This document shows positions 23,912 through 30,540 of a stretch of 46,692 nt of DNA, in pieces. Source of the stretch: Bacteroides sp. (lineage in GTDB: Bacteria > Bacteroidota > Bacteroidia > Bacteroidales > Bacteroidaceae). The DNA is taken from contig SUXY01000019.1 in NCBI GenBank assembly GCA_015060705.1, positions 1 to 46,692 of the forward strand, in the 5' to 3' direction. The notes below the pieces were generated by a model. That model did not search any database, had not been told where the DNA came from, and was given only the letters and a program-made list of their open reading frames with translations. Position numbers and translations under genes: made by a program. Each line of letters starts with the position of its first letter. Positions within the stretch are counted from its first letter, which is position 1.

Positions 23912-24895
23912 ATGCGATACTTAAAAAATCCCAACACAGACCCTTATTTTAACATGGCTTTCGATGAATATTGTCTCAATAGCCTTTCCATCGACGAGCC
24001 TGTCTTTTTTCTTTGGCAGAACCGTCCATCCGTAATTATGGGCTTCAACCAGGAAGTAAATACCGAAGTCAACTTGGAATATTTGCGTCAAAATGATATT
24101 GCCCTGGTACGAAGAGTAACGGGAGGGGGAGCTGTTTATCATGACTTGGGAAACTTGAACTATACCATTGTGGGACGTTCGGAAAACTTGGAAAGAGACT
24201 ATCCCGAATACGCCGGACTCATGATGAAAGCTTTGCAAAAGTTGGGAGTACCCGCCACCCTTTCCGGACGGAATGATATTCTGGTAGACGGGAAGAAAGT
24301 ATCGGGCTTTGCCAAACGGGTTTGCAAGAACCGGTTGATGGTGCATGGCACCTTGATGTTTGATGTGAATCTGGAAGTCTTGACGCAAGCTTTATGTCCA
24401 CCTGCTACCAAACTTCAAAGCAAAGGTATCGCCTCCGTCCGTAGCCGGGTAGCCAATCTATGCGAACATCTTCCTCACATAGCTGATATCCAAGCTTTCA
24501 GCCAACAATTGGAAGCGATTCTTTCTTGTCAATATACGGATACAGAATATAAATTATCCAAGGAAGAGTTAGATAGTATCCAGCAAGTGGCTGATGAGAA
24601 GTTCTCCCAATGGGAGTGGACTTACGGACGTTCCCCAAAAGCTACGCTAACGCATTCGGCTCGCTTGAAGTGCGGCACGGTAGAAGTACACCTGACACTC
24701 GCTGAAAACCGAATCGCTTCTTGCCGCTTTGGAGGAGATTTCTTAGGCAATCTGTCGGTAACGGAAGTAGAATCCGCCTTGAAGGGAGTCATTTATGATA
24801 CTGAAAACATATCCCAATGTCTTTCCTCAATCGGTATCCAACAATACTTCGACCAAGTAGAACCGGAAGAATTGGCCAGACTGATGATCGGATAA
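23912..24895 (+). CDS. lplA: Lipoate-protein ligase A
   Basis: A 327-residue cytoplasmic enzyme that adenylates lipoate and attaches it to lipoyl domains of 2-oxoacid dehydrogenases and GcvH. Visible are the N-terminal NPYFNMAFDEY-like segment (DPYFNMAFDEYCL), the lipoate-binding RRVTGGGAVYHDLGNLNYT (about residues 68-86), the catalytic Lys region DGKKVSGFAKR, and HGTLMFDVN. The C-terminal accessory domain of about 80 residues is present, as in bacterial LplA that work alone. It is monocistronic, between a divergent peptidase operon and a convergent sialidase, with a shared terminator. Confidence 0.94.
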   Translation: MRYLKNPNTDPYFNMAFDEYCLNSLSIDEPVFFLWQNRPSVIMGFNQEVNTEVNLEYLRQNDIALVRRVTGGGAVYHDLGNLNYTIVGRSENLERDYPEYAGLMMKALQKLGVPATLSGRNDILVDGKKVSGFAKRVCKNRLMVHGTLMFDVNLEVLTQALCPPATKLQSKGIASVRSRVANLCEHLPHIADIQAFSQQLEAILSCQYTDTEYKLSKEELDSIQQVADEKFSQWEWTYGRSPKATLTHSARLKCGTVEVHLTLAENRIASCRFGGDFLGNLSVTEVESALKGVIYDTENISQCLSSIGIQQYFDQVEPEELARLMIG

Positions 24896-24926
24896 AAAAA
24901 GAGGATGTGTCAATCACATCCTCTTT
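24894..24926. terminator. Bidirectional terminator between lplA and sialidase 2
   Basis: AGAGGATGTG-TCAAT-CACATCCTCT is flanked by A and T runs and overlaps the lplA stop codon. Confidence 0.9.
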
Positions 24927-24933
24927 CGTTTAT

Positions 24934-26097
24934 TTATTCTCCAACTCCAGCCATCAACCAAGGAAGATTGAAACGATAATATCCTAAATTGAAACCGTCA
25001 TCACCCGGCAAGTTACCGTCCCACTTACCTTCTTCCACAATGATACCAATGGTACCGTCATCGAGCACTTGCAAAGACGAATAAGCGGAATAACCCGGAT
25101 AAATACAACGCTTAGGCATCCATGTTTCACCATTATCTTCACTGACATAAACGGTTACCTTTTCGCGTGTAGTCGGACTAGCCGGCAACGAATGAAGCAA
25201 CAAATTCTTGCCTTTATAAGTATAAGCTACGATATCACCGTTACAAGCCGGATCAAGAATGGTTTCATTCAACTTCGGTTCACTCCAAGTTTCTCCACCA
25301 TCAGTCGATACCGAGAACAAACGATGTCCCTTCGCACGGTTACGGATACTCATCAAGACATTGCCATTGGCGAGTTCCACCACCTTAGCCTCATCACCAT
25401 CTACACAAGCCGCATTCTTAGATACTTGCCATGACTGACCACCATCATCGGAATAAACCGCATAGTTACTCAATGTACCTCCCCAAGAAGCATCGTTACG
25501 CGCAGCTACCACGAGCATCAAACGACCGGCATGCTCACCATGCTTCAACTGTACACCGCTACCCGAACCGGTAAAGAGGCCATGACGGGTACCTTCTCCA
25601 TATACACCGCCATATACTTGGTCGGTAATGTCTTTCACTTCGCCCCAAGTCTTTCCACTATCTGTACTGGTAGATGTATAGGTACGAATCAAGCTGGATT
25701 CATTGGAATGCCACAATCCGTTGTTTCCCGAGAATACAGCAACCAAGTTGCCTTTCACTTCATCGGCAATGACAACGGCATCACCATAACCACACTTAGC
25801 CACAGTATCACCCTTTGCAACAATAGACATATCACTCCAAGTCTTACCACCATCGGTACTACGCTTGGAAACAATGGTAATGATGTTCGGCAAATCCCCC
25901 AAAGCATCACCACGCTTGTCGGCAACAGCTACCAATGCACCATCGGCGGCCTTCACCAAAGCAGGGATACGATAGAACTTGGAACCATCTTCACCCATTT
26001 CAAACAAAGAAATTCTTTCCGGAGCCATCGGAGCTTCCGTAGTCTCACAAGAGGTGAGCGCTAAGAGTACTAAAAATAAGCTGATCAGTTTTTTCAT
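24934..26097 (-). CDS. GH33 exo-alpha-sialidase lipoprotein 2
   Basis: A 387-residue predicted lipoprotein. The start was placed at MKKLISLFLVLLALTSC (lipobox, Cys17); an upstream in-frame extension lacks signal-peptide order and overlaps the promoter. The propeller is clear: FYRIPAL supplies the first triad Arg, and five Asp boxes follow (STDGGKTW, STDSGKTW, SDDGGQSW, STDGGETW, SEDNGETW). The DPACNGDI segment is typical of GH33. It would release sialic acids from host or mucin glycans at the cell surface. It is more canonical than sialidase 1, from which it differs in Asp-box number, and the two are not adjacent. Its promoter region is shared with the divergent aldo/keto reductase gene. Confidence 0.93.
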   Translation of the reverse strand: MKKLISLFLVLLALTSCETTEAPMAPERISLFEMGEDGSKFYRIPALVKAADGALVAVADKRGDALGDLPNIITIVSKRSTDGGKTWSDMSIVAKGDTVAKCGYGDAVVIADEVKGNLVAVFSGNNGLWHSNESSLIRTYTSTSTDSGKTWGEVKDITDQVYGGVYGEGTRHGLFTGSGSGVQLKHGEHAGRLMLVVAARNDASWGGTLSNYAVYSDDGGQSWQVSKNAACVDGDEAKVVELANGNVLMSIRNRAKGHRLFSVSTDGGETWSEPKLNETILDPACNGDIVAYTYKGKNLLLHSLPASPTTREKVTVYVSEDNGETWMPKRCIYPGYSAYSSLQVLDDGTIGIIVEEGKWDGNLPGDDGFNLGYYRFNLPWLMAGVGE

Positions 26098-26120
26098 AAT
26101 CGATTTATATATTCTGCCTA

Positions 26121-26128
26121 CAAAAGTA
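26121..26128 (-). promoter_or_regulatory. Bacteroidetes -7 box for sialidase 2
   Basis: Read on the minus strand, TACTTTTG matches TAnnTTTG, 24 bases before the chosen ATG, which supports that start. Confidence 0.55.
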
Positions 26129-26151
26129 GCAAATATTATCAAATAAACCAG

Positions 26152-26159
26152 TATATTTG
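26152..26159 (+). promoter_or_regulatory. Bacteroidetes -7 box for the aldo/keto reductase
   Basis: TATATTTG matches TAnnTTTG, 30 bases before the ATG. Confidence 0.6.
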
Positions 26160-26189
26160 TTGAACTCAATCTAGAAGCACACTGACATC

Positions 26190-27635
26190 ATGGAAAAAGG
26201 AAGCCAATCGAAAAACAAGATCAATCGCCGTGAATTTCTTAAACGTTGCCAAGCGGCTATGACCGTAGTCGGCATGCCGGTACTGACTGGTTGCCAATCC
26301 AGTCCCCATACAGCAACTACCGAACCAGCGACTTCTACTCGAAAGAAGGAGGGAGGCATGACCTATCGAACCACACCAACAACAGGCGATAAGGTTTCTT
26401 TATTGGGTTACGGATGTATGCGTTGGTTTACCCTCCGTGATAAAGAAACGGGCATCATCGATCAGGAAGGCGTGAACCGCCTGGTGGATTATGCCATCGA
26501 ACATGGGGTAAACTATTTCGATACCGCTCCGGTTTATTGTGACGGTGAGTGCGAACGGGTGACCGGCATTGCCTTGAACCGACATCCTCGCGACAAATAC
26601 TACATTGCCGCCAAGATTTCCAATCTCGATCCGAAGACTTGGAGTCGGGAAGAGACCTTGAAGATGTACAACAATTCTTTCAAGGAGTTGCAAGTAGACT
26701 ACATCGATTATCTCTTGCTTCATGGAGTGGGTATGGGAGGCATGGAAGAAATCGAAGGCCGCTTCCTGAACAATGGCATATTGGACCACTTGTTGGAAGA
26801 ACGCAAGAAAGGTCGCATTCGTAACTTGGGCTTCTCCTTTCATGGCAATGTGAAGATTTTCGATTATCTGCTTTCTCTCCACGATGCAGGCAAGTATACA
26901 TGGGATTTCGTTCAGATACAGCTCAACTATGTGGATTGGCGACATGCACAGGAAGAGCATGCCCGCAACATCAATGCGGAATATCTTTATGGCGAACTGG
27001 CGAAGCGAAACATCCCTTCGGTCATCATGGAACCGCTCTTGGGTGGTCGGTTGGCCAATGTCCATGCACACATAGCCGCTATCCTGAAACAACGTCGACC
27101 GGATTTGTCCATTGCATCCTGGGCTTTCCGTTTTGCCGGCACACACCCCATGGTATTGTCCGTCCTTAGCGGTATGCCTTACATGGAACATTTGCAGGAA
27201 AATATAGAGACTTATTCACCATTGGAACCACTCACTCAAGACGATATGGACTTTCTGGATTCTACGGCTCAGAAGTTTGTCCGCTATCCGCTCATCCCAT
27301 GCAACGATTGCAAGTATTGTATGCCTTGTCCGTATGGCATCGACATTCCAGGTATTTTATTGCATTTCAACAAGTGCATCAACGAAGACCGCATGCCCGT
27401 CAGCTCCATGGAGCCTAACTATCGGGAGCTTCGCCGTGCCTTCCTCATCGGCTACGACCGTTCCGTCCCCAAGCTCCGTCAAGCCGATCATTGCACCAAT
27501 TGTGGTATTTGCGTAAAGAAATGTCCGCAACGCATCAATATCCCCAAGCAAATGACTCGTATCGACCGGTTTGTAGAGTCCTTGAAACAAGGAAAGGAAT
27601 TTGATGATAAGACGAATTATTTGTGGTCACGATAA
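26190..27635 (+). CDS. Tat-type lipoprotein aldo/keto reductase with C-terminal ferredoxin domain
   Basis: A 481-residue protein. The N-terminus has a twin-arginine-like motif NRREFLK (Arg13-Arg14), a hydrophobic stretch and a lipobox VLTGC (Cys35), so it appears to be exported folded and lipidated. The AKR barrel (about 58-370) has the catalytic tetrad residues in FDTAPVYCDGE (Asp, Tyr), AAKISNLD (Lys) and LLLHGVG (His). The C-terminal region has two Cys clusters for 4Fe-4S centres: CNDCKYCMPCPYGIDIP and CTNCGICVKKCPQRINIP. Tat export fits a protein that must carry Fe-S clusters across the membrane. Electron donor and substrate are unknown. It has its own promoter and terminator. Confidence 0.9.
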   Translation: MEKGSQSKNKINRREFLKRCQAAMTVVGMPVLTGCQSSPHTATTEPATSTRKKEGGMTYRTTPTTGDKVSLLGYGCMRWFTLRDKETGIIDQEGVNRLVDYAIEHGVNYFDTAPVYCDGECERVTGIALNRHPRDKYYIAAKISNLDPKTWSREETLKMYNNSFKELQVDYIDYLLLHGVGMGGMEEIEGRFLNNGILDHLLEERKKGRIRNLGFSFHGNVKIFDYLLSLHDAGKYTWDFVQIQLNYVDWRHAQEEHARNINAEYLYGELAKRNIPSVIMEPLLGGRLANVHAHIAAILKQRRPDLSIASWAFRFAGTHPMVLSVLSGMPYMEHLQENIETYSPLEPLTQDDMDFLDSTAQKFVRYPLIPCNDCKYCMPCPYGIDIPGILLHFNKCINEDRMPVSSMEPNYRELRRAFLIGYDRSVPKLRQADHCTNCGICVKKCPQRINIPKQMTRIDRFVESLKQGKEFDDKTNYLWSR

Positions 27636-27663
27636 ATTCTAGATTAAAACCAAAGTTTAGAAT

Positions 27664-27695
27664 AAAAAAGCGGAACCTATTCGATTCCGCTTTTT
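27664..27695. terminator. Terminator after the aldo/keto reductase (also serves higA)
   Basis: GCGGAA-CCTATTCGA-TTCCGC is flanked by an A-run and a T-run, between convergent genes. Confidence 0.88.
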
Positions 27696-27697
27696 AT

Positions 27698-28105
27698 TTA
27701 AATGTTTTGTAGGATTAAATCCGCATTAAAATTTAAATCCGTATAAAGCTTCTTTGCCAAATTCATCGTAATCTTTCGTTTTCCGTTCATAATTTGGCTG
27801 AAGACCGATTCATTGATGCCAAGCACATCTGCAGCTTCCTTTTGTTTCATGTTTCTTGAGTAGAAATAGTCTTCAATAGCTTTTATTAGTGGATTCTTAG
27901 CTTTTAACGGCAGAATATTCATATAATTGTCTTCATATTCTGCGGTCAGTTTGGCTAACTTACCGATTTCACGGATGTATTCATTGTCTGCATCCGGCTC
28001 CAACAATCCTTTCGCTGTAGCTTCATTGATAAGTTCATTAACACGAGCACGCACTTCATCATACTGCTCTCGTGTTGTGATACAGTTGATGTTCTTTGTT
28101 GCCAT
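27698..28105 (-). CDS. higA: HigA-type antitoxin, XRE-family
   Basis: A 135-residue protein with a helical N-terminal part and a C-terminal Cro/CI helix-turn-helix: NMKQKEAADVLGINESVFSQ followed by IMNGKRKITMNLAKKL. This is the layout of HigA antitoxins encoded after their toxin. It should bind HigB and repress the operon. It lies 53 bases after the toxin gene on the same strand. A pair of identical TTTGCA-N4-TGCAAA repeats upstream of higB is the likely operator. Convergent with the aldo/keto reductase gene. Confidence 0.88.
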   Translation of the reverse strand: MATKNINCITTREQYDEVRARVNELINEATAKGLLEPDADNEYIREIGKLAKLTAEYEDNYMNILPLKAKNPLIKAIEDYFYSRNMKQKEAADVLGINESVFSQIMNGKRKITMNLAKKLYTDLNFNADLILQNI

Positions 28106-28158
28106 ATGGTTTTATTGTTTTAATTAGGTTTTAGTTCGTTCTTTTAATTGTTCGGCGA

Positions 28159-28455
28159 TTAAATTACCGAACAGTCTTTAATTTTGTCATACTCAGCATG
28201 TGTCCCCACAAACCTAAGTATCATCACCCCGTTGATAAACATCACAACAGCTACGATTCTATAATTGTTTCCTCCTATATTGAAAACGTATCGACCATTC
28301 TTTACATAGTCGGCAGTCGGGAAGCATCTCTTCAATTCATTGTGACTTTGCCAATTTGCATTCATCACTTCTTCGACCCATTTGTTCAGTGGTTTAGCAG
28401 CTTTCGCATGCTTCTGAACAAAATTATCCATGATTAGTTTATTTGTAATTTGCAT
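28159..28455 (-). CDS. higB: HigB-type mRNA interferase toxin
   Basis: A 98-residue toxin of the HigB/RelE-like fold, which cleaves mRNA on the ribosome. Family text is clear: the second helix AKPLNKWVEEVMNANWQS, the central CFPTADYVKNGRYVFNIGGNNYRIVAVV and the final FVGTHAEYDKIK. The first ATG (MQITNKLIMDN) was kept because the family normally starts with a short beta-strand before the helix containing FVQKHAKAAK. Toxin-first gene order with HigA downstream is typical. Nothing in the sequence suggests inactivation. Confidence 0.9.
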   Translation of the reverse strand: MQITNKLIMDNFVQKHAKAAKPLNKWVEEVMNANWQSHNELKRCFPTADYVKNGRYVFNIGGNNYRIVAVVMFINGVMILRFVGTHAEYDKIKDCSVI

Positions 28456-28473
28456 AACTTATAATATTTCCAC

Positions 28474-28530
28474 TTTGCAAAAATGCAAACTATTTTCCAA
28501 CTACGCAAATATTCTTTGCAAAAATGCAAA
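28474..28530. promoter_or_regulatory. Two identical operator-like repeats upstream of higBA
   Basis: TTTGCAAAAATGCAAA occurs at 28474-28489 and again at 28515-28530, 41 bases apart. Each contains the inverted repeat TTTGCA-N4-TGCAAA. The position, 19-75 bases before the higB ATG, fits HigA autorepression. Confidence 0.7.
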
Positions 28531-28623
28531 TTAATGTCATTTTTGAAAAGAGGAGGTTTATGATAATGTTGCCTTCCCACCAACGATGCTTGGTTGGGAT
28601 TAGGGTAAACAGATCAATCCATC

Positions 28624-28830
28624 ATGTACTCCGCCAAAGACTTCTACAAAGAATTCCCCCAAACCAATTACACTCCTGTCACCAGAACTTAACTATCATT
28701 TGTTCAGGAACAAATCGATGGCAGGAGTGCTTACACCCGCCACTTCTCCTTACATCAAAAATTTTCGTATACGAGCGTTCGCCGAAAGATGTATGATCTT
28801 ACCTTGGTAAGATGTAGCATCTTATCGCAG
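28624..28830 (+). pseudogene. Possible coding remnant in the higB-M61 intergenic region
   Basis: An ATG at 28624 opens a 22-codon frame (MYSAKDFYKEFPQTNYTPVT) closed by TAA. The same frame then stays open to about 28830 and reads SFVQEQIDGRSAYTRHFS and onward. One stop inside an otherwise protein-like frame suggests a decayed gene fragment. I cannot name the family, and it may be chance. Confidence 0.25.
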
Positions 28831-28863
28831 TAAGATGTAGCATCTTCCAGCGAACGCTCGTAC
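28767..28863. repeat. Palindrome cluster: three 23-bp units inside inverted arms
   Basis: The outer arms are ACGAGCGTTCGC (from 28771) and GCGAACGCTCGT (to 28861). Between them lie three 15-bp palindromes AAGATG-N3-CATCTT (or a close variant) at 28786, 28809 and 28832, exactly 23 bases apart. The rest of the gap, 28456-29107, has the higBA operators, a possible coding remnant and no convincing gene. A smaller inverted pair CCGATTTA/TAAATCGG lies at about 28877-28917. Confidence 0.75.
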
Positions 28864-29107
28864 ACCCTAACTTTTACCGATTTACTAGACACTTTTTATT
28901 CCTCATATACTAAATCGGTAGACAACTTTTGAAAAGGCCACACTGAATTTGTAGACTAATCTTATAGAACACAGTCCAAGACATAGAAAATCTTTGGTGG
29001 CAGGAAAATACGGGCGGTGGCAGGACTCGTGCCACCACTTTTCCACTGAAACACAAACAATTAGCTTTCCGTGACACAAGTGTAAGCAAAAACGGGCAAA
29101 TTCCTTG

Positions 29108-30535
29108 TTATTCCAAGATAAAGTGACTAGCAAAGGCTTCCCTGTCCGTAATCTGAACTTGTGGAGTACCATCCGCCTCAACAATCAACTTACAACCAGT
29201 AGGCAGAGGAGAAGCCGACAAATCCATGGTCTCGGCACGGATGATGTATTTCTCGAATTCTTCTTCCAATGTTTTCCGGTCAATGAACTGAGAAACCTTC
29301 TCCATGAAATACTCCTTCTTCATGCCGAGGGTATGTTCCTTACCCAGCGTAGTCATCAATGTTTTGAAAGCATGTGGGTCGCCCATCATCGTTTCCATTT
29401 GACCTAAAAGACGGAATCCATAGACTGCACCACGCCAATAAATTATCCAACTGTAATCACCCAACTTCCAAAAATTATCGGCTATCTGGTCGTTCGGTAG
29501 ATTCCGGATTTCACTATGATGCAACTTGCGGATGTAGTAATTGATTTCGGCTACATAATCATCGATAGTACGAAGACCGGTTGCCGTAAGAATGTACCAA
29601 GTCTGCAAATCATTAAACCCTTCACCAAACCATTGTTCACCCGAAATCCAATTGTGACCAATTTCATGAGCAACCGTCGTTGCACGGTCTTTCGTCAAGA
29701 TCGTATCGGCATAATGATTGTAACGGGAGAGGAAAGCATGTCCCAATCCCAAGCCAGTCACCTCATGGCGAATCTTCTCGAACGGATACATCACCAGGGT
29801 ATAGCTATAATCGATGGTATCGTTCCAGAACTTCTGATAACCGGTATACACCTTCTGAAAGAAGTCCTTGATGTCTGCACGATTGTAGTCGGCATTCTTC
29901 AACGGAGCCGTTACCATGTAATTGGTTACTCCATATAGTTCGAAGGTATCGACATGCAAACGTCGGTCTCCCAGGATGAACTTGTAATAGAATTCTGATT
30001 GGGGCGCTACCTTTGTATCGAAGCTTCCATCCTCGTTGTACATGCAGAAAGTCGGAAAATCGGGCTTGTTGAGCCATTTCACCCGTTGAAGGTAGTCCTT
30101 ATCTCCTTTTTCATGCAAATAAAGATTCAATCCTTGTACATAGAGGAAATCCTTGTCGGTATTGGGGCGGAAAAGTTCACGGGGACAATTCAACTTCTCA
30201 TCTTCCAAGTCGTATTCCATGTCATACTCCACCTCCAAGGTCGGGTTTCCTTCGTAATAAAGCTTGATTTCACGGGCAGCACTATCCGTTTTCAGTATGC
30301 AATTCTCCCCTTGGAAGTTCTTGACACAACTGAAGATGTCGGCTTGTCCGCCATAGCTGATTTCGCCATAATGAAGGGTGGTGCTATCGGCTTCGGTCGG
30401 TGTATATACCAAAGAAACATGCAGATGATCGGTTTGCCAATCGAGGGTATAGTCCATTTTGACATTCGCTTGCTCTTCTTGAGAAGTACAAGCGAACATC
30501 ATGGATGTTATTATGAGTGTTATTCCTTTTCTCAT
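29108..30535 (-). CDS. Secreted M61-like zinc peptidase (gluzincin), probable lipoprotein
   Basis: A 475-residue protein. The ATG giving MRKGITLIITSMMFACTS was chosen over a TTG four codons upstream; Cys16 could be an acyl site although the lipobox is weak. An N-terminal beta-domain (about 25-240) resembles M61/M1 glycyl-aminopeptidase relatives. The catalytic part has TTVAHEIGHNW (HExxH) followed by WFGEGFNDLQTWY, with the Glu that would be the third zinc ligand. The spacing from HExxH to that Glu is much shorter than in canonical M1/M61 enzymes. The C-terminus has a short PDZ-like segment (LIVEADGTPQVQI). It is five bases downstream of the GH-like gene on the same strand, so they are co-transcribed. 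Confidence 0.75.
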   Translation of the reverse strand: MRKGITLIITSMMFACTSQEEQANVKMDYTLDWQTDHLHVSLVYTPTEADSTTLHYGEISYGGQADIFSCVKNFQGENCILKTDSAAREIKLYYEGNPTLEVEYDMEYDLEDEKLNCPRELFRPNTDKDFLYVQGLNLYLHEKGDKDYLQRVKWLNKPDFPTFCMYNEDGSFDTKVAPQSEFYYKFILGDRRLHVDTFELYGVTNYMVTAPLKNADYNRADIKDFFQKVYTGYQKFWNDTIDYSYTLVMYPFEKIRHEVTGLGLGHAFLSRYNHYADTILTKDRATTVAHEIGHNWISGEQWFGEGFNDLQTWYILTATGLRTIDDYVAEINYYIRKLHHSEIRNLPNDQIADNFWKLGDYSWIIYWRGAVYGFRLLGQMETMMGDPHAFKTLMTTLGKEHTLGMKKEYFMEKVSQFIDRKTLEEEFEKYIIRAETMDLSASPLPTGCKLIVEADGTPQVQITDREAFASHFILE

Positions 30536-30540
30536 TATAT

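Noticed and set aside
26400-27191. Open frame of 263 codons on the minus strand
   Set aside because: It is antisense to the aldo/keto reductase, whose catalytic and Fe-S motifs are unmistakable.
28524-28796. Open frame of 90 codons on the plus strand after higB
   Set aside because: It overlaps the higBA operator and the palindrome cluster, lacks any motif and has no promoter. A different frame nearby looks more protein-like, though decayed.
28786-28846. Regularly spaced repeats that could suggest a short CRISPR array
   Set aside because: The units are 23 bases in total, with palindromes of 15 bases and only 8-base gaps, which is too small for repeats plus spacers. No cas genes are present.
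28903-29184. Open frame of 93 codons on the minus strand
   Set aside because: It overlaps the end of the M61-like gene, has no motif and an unusual composition.
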